A stretch of 64,000 bases of DNA, from assembly GCF_020991475.1 (NCBI RefSeq), contig NZ_JAJMPA010000001.1, positions 1,612,001 through 1,676,000 on the forward strand, in the 5' to 3' direction. The stretch comes from Pedobacter sp. MC2016-14 (GTDB taxonomy: Bacteria; Bacteroidota; Bacteroidia; Sphingobacteriales; Sphingobacteriaceae). This document shows, one piece after another, positions 1-7,640 of this stretch (the first letter of the stretch is position 1; the number at the start of each line of letters is the position of its first letter). Under the pieces are notes generated by a model. That model was not told where the DNA came from, ran no database searches, and was given only the letters and a program-made list of their open reading frames with translations. The translations under genes were made by a program, and so were the position numbers.

Positions 1-2120
1 GTGATTGGCTTATTACATCAAGAAGTAGTAAAAGAGAGGAAGATAAAGAGCAAAGGAAAAGCCTAATCTATGAAAGACTCTATTTAGGTTCTAAAGGTAT
101 TGGCAGATTAGCGGCTATGGCTTTGGGAAGATATCTTACTGTTATAACAAAAAAAGCTAACGATAATGAATACAATTGGTTAAGAATCGATAGGGAAATC
201 TTCAGAGTAGATGGATTGCTTGACGACGTGACATTTTCCGGTGGTAAAATAGACAACTATAGTTTACTTTTCTCAGATGAGGACCTTCTAAAAGAAAATC
301 CTGGGCTTTCAAAGAATGGTAATTTGATCAATCTAATTTCGGGTGTGCCATTTGATACTTTTAATGAGGGCACAATGATTGTCTTACAAGATGTTGATAA
401 TTCAATTAAAGCAATTATTGAAAATGAAATAGATGCAAAAGACTTAGAAGAGACCTCTTTTTATAAATCATTAGTGGACCTTATTACACCGTTAAAGCTA
501 AATGAAGAAATTCAAAAGGAACTTGTTACGGAAGGGTTTATCAAAAGTGAATTAAAAACAAGTAATGGAAGTGGAACATTTGATTTACTTTATGGCTCTA
601 ACTTTATTTTAGACCACATCAAAGGTAAAGTTGAATTTCTTGAAATTACTCCTTCTAAAATTATAAATTTTTATGATTATAGAGTTTTTGGGAAAGTATC
701 TGATGATTGTAACGTAACAGGAAAGTATATCTGTAAGCGTTTAGAAAGTGACCTTCGAGAAGAAAATTTAGAAATATCTTCCGAATATTTACTGTCAGAC
801 GAAAGTCAAAGACTTAGAAATACACTACAACAGCAAGATATTCCCAATAAATACAAAGATAGTGGGGTTGGTGAATTTTATTTTGATATCAGAATTTATG
901 ATTTAGATGATGACTCAAAAGTTAATATGACTAAGCTGTTAAAAGCTGATGGCAGAAGAAATGCAATGCAGGTAATGAATAAATACCTGGGGTTGAAGGT
1001 GTCTAAAAATGGCTTTGGTGTAAAGCCATATGGAGAAGAAGATCAAGATTGGTTGGGATTAGGGGCTAGAAGGGTAAATAAGCACATAGTGAGCATTGGG
1101 CCAAATCAAATTCTTGGATATGCATTTTTATATTCACCAGAAAATGACGGTCTAAGTGAAAAAACCAATCGAGAGGGCTTTTTTGAAAATAAAGCTTTCA
1201 TTGTATTCAAAAAAATAATTTCTGGAATTTTAGAAGAGGCTGGCCAAAGACGGGCAAAATATAGGCTTTTCCATGGTATGGGTAGAGGACGAGTTTCAAA
1301 TAGACTAGAAAGGCCAGACTCAGAGAAGTTTATTCAATATCTTGCTTCGCGAACGAATGATGATGAAATATTAAAATTTTCGGAACAGTTCGTTTCAGAA
1401 ACAAATTCCGCCCTTGATAATATGCAGGAAACGCTTACATTGTCTCAAAGGCTTGCGACCTTGGGAACTGGTTTGGAGCTAGTTTATCATGAACTTTCAC
1501 AGCCATTAACATCTTTGGGAGGGTCTGTAAGTTCTTTGGAAAAAAACATAAAGAATGTGGCTGATGAAACGCTTAGATCAATCCTGGAGAATCGGTTAGA
1601 AAATGTTTCTTTGTCTATGTATATGATAGAGGAATTGAAAGATTCTTTGAAGCCCGCCATAGGGAAATCCGTACCGAGAGATTTTAAACCAATTGATACA
1701 TTTAAAAAAGTTTTACACCTATTTAGAGATAAAATAGAAAAAGATGGAATAATAATCCATATTTCAACTGCACTAGATAGTTATTCAATTAAAGATATTG
1801 AATATCCATTTTGGATTTCATTTTTAAATATTCTTAACAATGCAATGTACTGGCTAGATTTCACGGATAAAGAAAAAATAATTAATCTTCAGCTAGTAGA
1901 TGGCGGTGCTTTTGTGTTAAGTAATACGAGCCCAAAAATAATTGAGGAAGATCTAGAGGTTATCTTTGGTTATGGTATTTCAGGGAAAAAATTACGGGGT
2001 GCAACTGGATTAGGATTAAGCTTCACGCGTAGTCAACTTTTAACTATAGGCTGGGAAATATGGGCAGAGAATCTATCTTTTGGGCCAGCATTTTATATTA
2101 AAAAAATTAAGACAACATAA
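1..2120 (+). CDS. MORC/Hsp90-like ATPase fused to histidine kinase (5' truncated by window)
   Basis: The reading frame is open from base 3, so the start lies before the window; the ATG at 117 sits inside the conserved motif GSKGIGRLAAMALG (87-137) and cannot be the true start. That glycine-rich motif is the ATP-lid box of an N-terminal GHKL ATPase, and a TNREGF motif near 1168 matches the S5-like domain that follows the ATPase in MORC-type proteins. From about 1440 a second module begins: a DHp-like helix with YHELSQPL (candidate phospho-histidine codon 1488-1490), an N-box (NILNNAMYW, about 1830) and a G-box (GATGLGLSF, about 2000). One chain therefore carries two GHKL folds. The next gene, 9 bases downstream, encodes a receiver domain, which supports phosphotransfer. 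A sensor/ATPase role in defence is inference. Confidence 0.8.
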   Translation, partial: DWLITSRSSKREEDKEQRKSLIYERLYLGSKGIGRLAAMALGRYLTVITKKANDNEYNWLRIDREIFRVDGLLDDVTFSGGKIDNYSLLFSDEDLLKENPGLSKNGNLINLISGVPFDTFNEGTMIVLQDVDNSIKAIIENEIDAKDLEETSFYKSLVDLITPLKLNEEIQKELVTEGFIKSELKTSNGSGTFDLLYGSNFILDHIKGKVEFLEITPSKIINFYDYRVFGKVSDDCNVTGKYICKRLESDLREENLEISSEYLLSDESQRLRNTLQQQDIPNKYKDSGVGEFYFDIRIYDLDDDSKVNMTKLLKADGRRNAMQVMNKYLGLKVSKNGFGVKPYGEEDQDWLGLGARRVNKHIVSIGPNQILGYAFLYSPENDGLSEKTNREGFFENKAFIVFKKIISGILEEAGQRRAKYRLFHGMGRGRVSNRLERPDSEKFIQYLASRTNDDEILKFSEQFVSETNSALDNMQETLTLSQRLATLGTGLELVYHELSQPLTSLGGSVSSLEKNIKNVADETLRSILENRLENVSLSMYMIEELKDSLKPAIGKSVPRDFKPIDTFKKVLHLFRDKIEKDGIIIHISTALDSYSIKDIEYPFWISFLNILNNAMYWLDFTDKEKIINLQLVDGGAFVLSNTSPKIIEEDLEVIFGYGISGKKLRGATGLGLSFTRSQLLTIGWEIWAENLSFGPAFYIKKIKTT

Positions 2121-2129
2121 AATTAAAAT

Positions 2130-3335
2130 ATGTCTACAATAACCTCCAAAATAGCCACAATAGACGAGAAAGACGTAATTATCTTACTTGAAGATGTAGA
2201 AGCAGTCATTAAAGCATTCGAAGAATGGATTGAAGATGCAAATTTTAATATCGAGTTAGTTGTTTGTAGAAATTATGAACAATATGATGAGGTTATGGCT
2301 AGAATAGAAATTAGAAATCGTATCAGATGTATGGTTATGGATCTTTCGAATAATAAGGAAGAAGAAACTGCAGGTTCTTATCAGTCAGTTGGTTATATAA
2401 ATGAACAATATAGCAAGAATAGAGTGCCAATTTTTATTCATAGTGGTTTTTTAGAAAGTTTTACTGATCTGGCAGACAAGGGAACTGTGTTTAGAGTGCC
2501 GAAAAAAACGACATCGGTGGACACAATTTGTAGTTCAATTAAATCAATGCATGATTCTGGATTTTTGGATATTTTCTCTATTGGAGGATCATTAGAGAAA
2601 AAAATAATGTCAGAGCTTCATGACGCATTTGTTGATCAGTTTAAAGCTAATGAAATTGAAGGAATAATATCTTCGATAAAATCTGCAAGTTCCGAAAATG
2701 TTGAACTTAGAACTAAAGAAGTTTTTGAGAGACTTGCTTTAAGAGCTGTTTATCAGAATGCTATTAGTAATAAACCAAACCAGGAAGGAATTAAAGTGAA
2801 TTCTATAGAACATTATTATCGTAGAAATACTAAAAAATATGCATTTTGGACAGGTGATATATTCAAAGTAATTGCTGAGGGAGCTGAAGAACTACTGTTT
2901 TTAGCGACTCCTAGATGTAATATTTCAAATGGAAATTATGAAAAACTGCTTTTTTTTAAAGTTAATCCTTTAAGGGAAGATCAAAAAGCAAGTTTTTCAA
3001 ATACAAAAATAGATAATAAAGATACTGGCGAAACAAAGGGGCAAAAGCAAATACGAACATCAATTACGGATGATGTAACTAATTCTTTTGTCGGTGAGAG
3101 ATTTAGGTTTTTGCCAAAAACACCTCAATTTGAGGGTGGTTTTGTAGATTGTATGAAATGCATTACAGTTTCAAAAGAAGATGTAGACCCAAGCAAATAT
3201 AATTATGTAATTTCCTTAGTAGATGATTTAACTAATGATGTTGTAAGAAAGGCAGCCGCATATCTTCTAAGAGGAGGTATATCTGATACAGCTTATGAAG
3301 AAGCTATATATTACTTTACAGAAGAATTATTATAA
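2130..3335 (+). CDS. Receiver-domain (response-regulator-like) protein with uncharacterised C-terminal region
   Basis: This 401-residue protein lies 9 bases after the MORC-kinase gene and is probably co-transcribed. The first ~150 residues fit a CheY-like receiver: an acidic pair in LLEDVE (about residue 20), a candidate phospho-acceptor aspartate in CMVMDLSNN (about 72), a Ser/Thr position in PIFIHSG (about 108) and a lysine in FRVPKK (about 130). The remaining ~250 residues have no DNA-binding domain I recognise; they contain an aromatic YAFWTGDIF segment (about 240) and a second conserved-looking block, VGERFRFLP (about 323). It is likely the phosphorylation target of the preceding kinase, but what the output region does cannot be read from the sequence. 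It ends 35 bases from a convergent operon. Confidence 0.7.
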   Translation: MSTITSKIATIDEKDVIILLEDVEAVIKAFEEWIEDANFNIELVVCRNYEQYDEVMARIEIRNRIRCMVMDLSNNKEEETAGSYQSVGYINEQYSKNRVPIFIHSGFLESFTDLADKGTVFRVPKKTTSVDTICSSIKSMHDSGFLDIFSIGGSLEKKIMSELHDAFVDQFKANEIEGIISSIKSASSENVELRTKEVFERLALRAVYQNAISNKPNQEGIKVNSIEHYYRRNTKKYAFWTGDIFKVIAEGAEELLFLATPRCNISNGNYEKLLFFKVNPLREDQKASFSNTKIDNKDTGETKGQKQIRTSITDDVTNSFVGERFRFLPKTPQFEGGFVDCMKCITVSKEDVDPSKYNYVISLVDDLTNDVVRKAAAYLLRGGISDTAYEEAIYYFTEELL

Positions 3336-3370
3336 TAATGGGATACAAAAAAATGAGTTTATTTCTCCAA

Positions 3371-4609
3371 CTAAATAGAAGAAATAAAATTATCATTGTT
3401 AATGTCTCCATCATAAGAAATCTTACTTGCATAGCTAAGTTTCAGTTTTTTCAATTCTGATTCCGTTAATAAATGCCTGTCGAAAAGAAAAATCAAAAGT
3501 AATTGTGTCAGCGTATCTTCATTATTGTGCATTTTATGCTCTACTGGATTCCAGAGCACATATATCCATGGCTTGCTGTTAAGATTGAAATCTAACTCGT
3601 TGAAACGTTCAAAGATTTCTGAGAAATTTTTGCCTGTAAGCTGACTTATTGTTATGGAGCTTTTTACTAAAGGTAAAAGGCCAATAGGTCTAAATACCAT
3701 ATTACCACCTGTGATTTGATTTCTATTTTCCCCAACAGGGTTAATTTCACGTCTAAGATATTCTGAAATAAAAAAAAGCTTTGACTTAAAAGCATCCCAA
3801 AACTCAATTGTGTATGTTTTGAAATCATTTATTACATCTTCTTCAGGTCTATATTTTAGAAATTTATCAATCGAAGATTTAGACGCCTTTTTATCGAACT
3901 TATAATAATAAAAACATCGGAAGAGTTCAACATTACATTGGTAAAATGTAATTATTGATGTTAAAGCAAATTTGTTGTTTGAACTGATGCCTTTTTGCTC
4001 TGCATAAACAATCCTCTTACCCATAAAAAGATCATAGTCTTCCAACAAGTTTCTGGTGATGATTGCAACGATATCATCTTCATCCAAGGCAATGCTGTCA
4101 TCAAGAGATACAGGTTTGGCATATCTATTAAGAGTTGTGAATAATCGACGTGTTTTTTGCATGCCCTCAGAAGTGTTCAAATGGCCAATAAAAATGACCG
4201 AAATTTTTTCACTCTTTAGATCAGGATTTTCTAAAAGAGCGGCTTTTATGCCTTCAACCCGATGTTGGCCATCAACCGGAAATATCTTGTGTTGATTGGG
4301 GAAACTAAGAAGACCAATTTGAAAAGTTGTTTCATCATCAAACTTGAACTCAACTTCGTTCCATTCAGGATAACTATCATACACTGCTAGGATCAAAGAG
4401 TTGAAAAACATTTCCGATTGGTTCAAAATATAATCTTTGATATTTAAATAATTTTTTGAAATGCTTCTTTGAATCATATCGTTCAAGGCCTCAGATTTAT
4501 GTAACTGCTTATCAATGGCAGATACTCGAGAACTTATTTGTTCGAAGGTAAGAGTAGAAATATAAAAAGTTCTACCTCCCATCTCTGCTCTCATCGCCGG
4601 AATTTTCAT
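3371..4609 (-). CDS. DGQHR domain protein (DndB-like)
   Basis: This 412-residue protein carries the signature VDGQHR at about residue 115, followed by TRRLFTTLNRYAKPVS (about 153), both typical of the DGQHR/DndB family. DndB itself regulates DNA phosphorothioation operons, and relatives occur in DNA-modification and defence loci. No dndC, dndD or dndE homologue is visible here, so a phosphorothioation role is not supported by the window. It is the last gene of a minus-strand operon: its ATG overlaps the stop of the GIY-YIG gene by four bases, which implies translational coupling. The C-terminus faces the receiver gene across a 35-base convergent gap. The family call is fairly secure; its activity here is unknown. 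Confidence 0.75.
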   Translation of the reverse strand: MKIPAMRAEMGGRTFYISTLTFEQISSRVSAIDKQLHKSEALNDMIQRSISKNYLNIKDYILNQSEMFFNSLILAVYDSYPEWNEVEFKFDDETTFQIGLLSFPNQHKIFPVDGQHRVEGIKAALLENPDLKSEKISVIFIGHLNTSEGMQKTRRLFTTLNRYAKPVSLDDSIALDEDDIVAIITRNLLEDYDLFMGKRIVYAEQKGISSNNKFALTSIITFYQCNVELFRCFYYYKFDKKASKSSIDKFLKYRPEEDVINDFKTYTIEFWDAFKSKLFFISEYLRREINPVGENRNQITGGNMVFRPIGLLPLVKSSITISQLTGKNFSEIFERFNELDFNLNSKPWIYVLWNPVEHKMHNNEDTLTQLLLIFLFDRHLLTESELKKLKLSYASKISYDGDINNDNFISSI

Positions 4610-5136
4610 AAATTAAATGCTTTAACCGCCTGGCGGATTTCTATATCTGGAATTTCACTATTAAAAGGTAAAAGAAGGGAGTTGATTATACTTTTCTCTA
4701 AGTCAATTATATCATTATTATTCTCAATGATAATATAACTTAAATATAATTGTCCAGACCAATACTTGAACATTCGTGTTATTTTAGGCCGCTCATTGCT
4801 TAAAGAGTATTTTTGATAATATTCTTTACATCGCTTTCTTAGATTTTGGCTATTTGTATACTGAGCTCTACCAATGTAAACTGGAAATTCTGTCATTCCC
4901 GGTATAATTTCACATCTAATAGAAAACATATACAAACCGCCTACATTGTTGGGAATTGAATTTACCATTTTATTTAGACAATTGCCCTCAAAATTCAAAT
5001 ACTTTATCGTCGTCCATCGCTGAAGAGATAAATCCAGTCCTTCCACTCTATAATTTTTCCATAATAGATGATGGAGCTTATAAGAAATATTTCTCAAGGT
5101 CAGTTCTTCTCCGAAATCGAATGCAGATTCTAACAT
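4606..5136 (-). CDS. GIY-YIG superfamily protein (candidate nuclease)
   Basis: The protein has 176 residues. The GIY-YIG pattern is visible as GLYMF (about residue 69) and PVYIGRA (about 87), followed by a basic LRKRCKEYY with the expected arginine (about 98). Near the C-terminus an acidic DLEKSI and an asparagine in PFNSE sit where the family has its metal-binding glutamate and conserved asparagine, so the catalytic set looks complete. The N-terminal ~60 residues are an unassigned extension. It starts 2 bases after the upstream small gene and overlaps the DGQHR gene by four bases, so the genes form a tight operon. A DNA-cutting effector is the natural reading; a nicking or repair role is equally possible. 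Confidence 0.65.
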   Translation of the reverse strand: MLESAFDFGEELTLRNISYKLHHLLWKNYRVEGLDLSLQRWTTIKYLNFEGNCLNKMVNSIPNNVGGLYMFSIRCEIIPGMTEFPVYIGRAQYTNSQNLRKRCKEYYQKYSLSNERPKITRMFKYWSGQLYLSYIIIENNNDIIDLEKSIINSLLLPFNSEIPDIEIRQAVKAFNL

Positions 5137-5138
5137 TT

Positions 5139-5450
5139 TTATTCACTTAAGGATTGTAATAAATCATTTATGCCAAAATTTAGTAGACAGTCAGAATACG
5201 AGTTTTCAAAAATATCTCTTATATACTCATCTATAGCTACATCTTCTTCAAAACCCTTTTTTTTCTGCAACTTATAATTCTGTGATGAGGCGCTATGGTA
5301 GATGATTTTTGAGTAATCGCTCATACTCGCAGAATACATATTTTCCGCTTTTGAGGTTGTGCTTGGCATCGCTCCTAAATATGAATATTTTAAGGCTAAA
5401 TCCCATAATAGAATCAAACCGGGATATTTTCTTTGTGATTTGTTGACCAT
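5139..5450 (-). CDS. Uncharacterised small protein in the DGQHR/GIY-YIG operon
   Basis: This 103-residue protein is second of four genes in the minus-strand operon, 6 bases after the upstream gene and 2 bases before the GIY-YIG gene. It has a hydrophobic N-terminal stretch (LILLWDLALKYSYLG, residues 12-26) that is more like a buried helix than a signal peptide, then a polar serine-rich middle and an acidic C-terminal half. I recognise no family. Its tight placement and clean start and stop support a real gene; a structural or regulatory partner of its neighbours is only a guess. Confidence 0.6.
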   Translation of the reverse strand: MVNKSQRKYPGLILLWDLALKYSYLGAMPSTTSKAENMYSASMSDYSKIIYHSASSQNYKLQKKKGFEEDVAIDEYIRDIFENSYSDCLLNFGINDLLQSLSE

Positions 5451-5456
5451 AATAAA

Positions 5457-5864
5457 TTATAAACTTAAAAACTTGTCTAAAATTTGCTTTAGTTCAATCA
5501 ATCTTGGCTTTAGCTTTCTTTCGTGTAGGTTATAGTAATCAGTGATTTCTGATACTCTACTGTTCTCAATAACTTCTTCTCTCAAAGATGATTGTGCGTA
5601 ATTAGAGTCAGTGTCGGTCATCAATGATGCCAAAAAAAGGATACTCAAATCAAGATTCCTGTGTATGGGAAGCTCTTCACTTTGTCTACTCCATTTTCCA
5701 TCGACAATTCGAAAAACCTTTAATGAAATTTCATCATCATCATACTGCGCTTGGCCTATAGATAAGGCTCTAGCATCCGTTCTATTTGCATATAATGCGT
5801 CTATTTTATCATAGTCATTCACTGCAATAATTGGCTTATGACTGAGATGTTTGGGAACGTTCAT
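5457..5864 (-). CDS. Uncharacterised protein, first gene of the DGQHR/GIY-YIG operon (possibly DUF6530-like)
   Basis: This 135-residue soluble protein leads the four-gene minus-strand operon. The N-terminal half contains a patterned stretch with YDKIDALY, TDARALSIG and WSRQSEELPIHR; from memory this resembles DUF6530 proteins, an assignment that cannot be verified here. The C-terminal half is predicted helical, ending in a charged amphipathic segment. Upstream lies 205 bases without a gene, so the operon promoter should be there, but no clear TAnnTTTG element was found. No catalytic motif is evident. Confidence 0.6.
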   Translation of the reverse strand: MNVPKHLSHKPIIAVNDYDKIDALYANRTDARALSIGQAQYDDDEISLKVFRIVDGKWSRQSEELPIHRNLDLSILFLASLMTDTDSNYAQSSLREEVIENSRVSEITDYYNLHERKLKPRLIELKQILDKFLSL

Positions 5865-5962
5865 GTTTCTTGTTAATTTGCTTTAAATCTAACTTATTTA
5901 ATTGAAATTAATTTACTTTAAGGGAATAAATAAGATAAAAAATGAATAGATCAATTTTTCAA

Positions 5963-5986
5963 TACGCCGATTGTAGTATCGGCGTA
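5963..5986. terminator. Perfect hairpin between accessory block and next gene
   Basis: TACGCCGAT (5963-5971) and ATCGGCGTA (5978-5986) form a perfect 9-bp stem with a 6-base loop. On the minus strand the hairpin lies 84 bases past the stop of the 223-residue hypothetical and is followed by a weak T-containing run, so it may terminate that transcript before the four-gene operon. The lack of a strong T-tract leaves a protein-binding site or boundary element possible. Confidence 0.4.
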
Positions 5987-6069
5987 CCGCAACCAATCAT
6001 GATTAAACCAAAGCACCCTAGCCAGCGTCCCAAAATAAAAACACTCCAAAACTCCCCTAAATCTTCAAA

Positions 6070-6741
6070 TCAATAAGACAATTTCACAAACCCCCTATTC
6101 AAGATATTCAGCATTTTCAGCACAAAATCCTTTATAACTTTGATGGCATAAGGCTCCACATTGTTGTAAGCCTTAGCTATACTGTACACAGAAATTTTCT
6201 GCTCTTTCTTTTTTCCTTTCGTTTTGCACGAGTCGGCCAAAAAACGGTATAATTCAGATCTCGGATCTGCATCAACCATCCCCGCTTCAATAATCACACG
6301 GTTAAAACAGGCCAGAGAATCTACCGATAAGTTGTAATTAATTTTATATGGTTTTTCTGCAGACTCCTGCTCAATGGGATGAAGGGAATCATCATAGCGT
6401 TTAAAATAGTGACTATGGTGTAGATCAATCTCCTCCACAATAGCCTCCAGCACATCAATCACCTTTTTTAATAAAATTTCTGGTAAGTGCCCCATAGCCT
6501 GATACCGTAACATCTTGCTGTTCATCATTACGCATTCCGATTTAACCTGGAAGATGTGCCGCTCCACAATAGGGCAGTCGTGCAAACTAAATACTTCGTC
6601 CCAAATAGCAGATGATATGGCAGCCGCAATAGTCGGGAGCCTTTTCAGCCAGCTGGATAATTGCTGTTCCGTTAAAGCCAATTGAGCGGGACTCAGTTCC
6701 TTGTGTACAAGATGCATCAATACAGATAAGTTTTCTTTCAT
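6070..6741 (-). CDS. Hypothetical protein, helical
   Basis: This 223-residue protein has no signal peptide and a mostly helical, leucine-rich composition. The C-terminal third is basic, with a KGKKKEQK stretch about two-thirds along, and ends in FVKLSY. I recognise no enzymatic motif and cannot name a family. It follows the DUF6266-type gene on the same strand with a 28-base gap, so the two may be co-transcribed. Codon use looks like the core genes further right rather than the AT-rich block to the left, which places the island boundary near 5.9-6.0 kb. Confidence 0.6.
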   Translation of the reverse strand: MKENLSVLMHLVHKELSPAQLALTEQQLSSWLKRLPTIAAAISSAIWDEVFSLHDCPIVERHIFQVKSECVMMNSKMLRYQAMGHLPEILLKKVIDVLEAIVEEIDLHHSHYFKRYDDSLHPIEQESAEKPYKINYNLSVDSLACFNRVIIEAGMVDADPRSELYRFLADSCKTKGKKKEQKISVYSIAKAYNNVEPYAIKVIKDFVLKMLNILNRGFVKLSY

Positions 6742-6769
6742 AAATTTTGGTTAGTTTGGTTGTTGACAT

Positions 6770-7408
6770 TTAAGGTAATAAGGTTCCAACATGCAGGCTG
6801 TCAGAGATCTCTTTTCTGTTCAAGCTGGTCAGGCCAACATAGATCTGCAGGGTAAGTCCTACCATGTTTTCATTAAATTTGAATACACATTCCTTCGCAC
6901 TACGTTTGATCCCACCGGTAAAACCATCGGTGATACCGAGTTTCGGACAGTAGATCGCTAAGATCAGTTGATCATCAAAACGGGCATCCTTATGGTCATT
7001 TTGAGGCCAGCTCAACTTTATGGCATCCTCAGCAATCAGTTCCACAGTGGCATCTACCAATACAGGCAAATCCCCTTTGCTAATCATCACTTTACTGTAA
7101 TCCACAATCAGGTCTGGAAATACCCCTGTAATGGCCTTATAATTTACAGATAGAGCAGCGCTGATTTCTGTTTGGCGGATAGCCAGATTGGCAAAGCCAA
7201 CCGTAATAAAGGGGTGAAAAGGCACCATCCAGTGGTTAGCAAATTTGAATTTTTCTTCATTTGCCAGTTGCGCCGGCGAACGTGGTTTTGGTGTTTCTGG
7301 CTTTTGTGGTGCCATACGGATGTAAGGAATGCCTTTCCATACCCCACCAACAAAGGGACCTATTTTTCCTGATATTGCCCCGAAAATTCCGTTTTTTGCT
7401 TTTGCCAT
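6770..7408 (-). CDS. DUF6266-type protein
   Basis: The 212-residue product begins MAKAKNGIFGAISGKIGPFVG with WKGIPYIR just after it. This glycine-rich N-terminal pattern (GIxGxxSGKxGxxVGxxWKGxxYxR) is what I recall for DUF6266 proteins of Pedobacter and related genera. The remainder is beta-rich and has no catalytic residues I can identify. The composition and the 'phage-like' GxxSGKxG start have led to suggestions of a structural role for relatives, but no function is established. It sits alone between a MocR-like regulator and a helical hypothetical. Confidence 0.65.
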   Translation of the reverse strand: MAKAKNGIFGAISGKIGPFVGGVWKGIPYIRMAPQKPETPKPRSPAQLANEEKFKFANHWMVPFHPFITVGFANLAIRQTEISAALSVNYKAITGVFPDLIVDYSKVMISKGDLPVLVDATVELIAEDAIKLSWPQNDHKDARFDDQLILAIYCPKLGITDGFTGGIKRSAKECVFKFNENMVGLTLQIYVGLTSLNRKEISDSLHVGTLLP

Positions 7409-7640
7409 TTTTTTCTATTTTAGTAATTATCATTTGATTTGATCTGGCTCAATCATTCCTCAACCAGGCTTATATCCACCTTTTTATACGCGCCTTTTGC
7501 GACTCGCACAGGAATACATTTATTTAAGCCTGATCTTGGCCTCCAGACCTAGCCGATACCTAGCTAAGTCCTACAATACCGCTATGATACTGCTGGTATT
7601 CATTACCCGTGGTAGAACCACAATTGGACCACGACCGAAT

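Noticed and set aside
3371-4609. DNA phosphorothioation (Dnd) system.
   Set aside because: Only the DndB-like DGQHR protein is present; no cysteine desulfurase, DndC, DndD or DndE gene is in the window.
7409-7640. Fragmentary minus-strand reading frames between the MocR-like and DUF6266-type genes, with stretches that look protein-like.
   Set aside because: The frames are short, interrupted by stops and change frame; no family could be recognised, so a decayed gene is possible but not supported.
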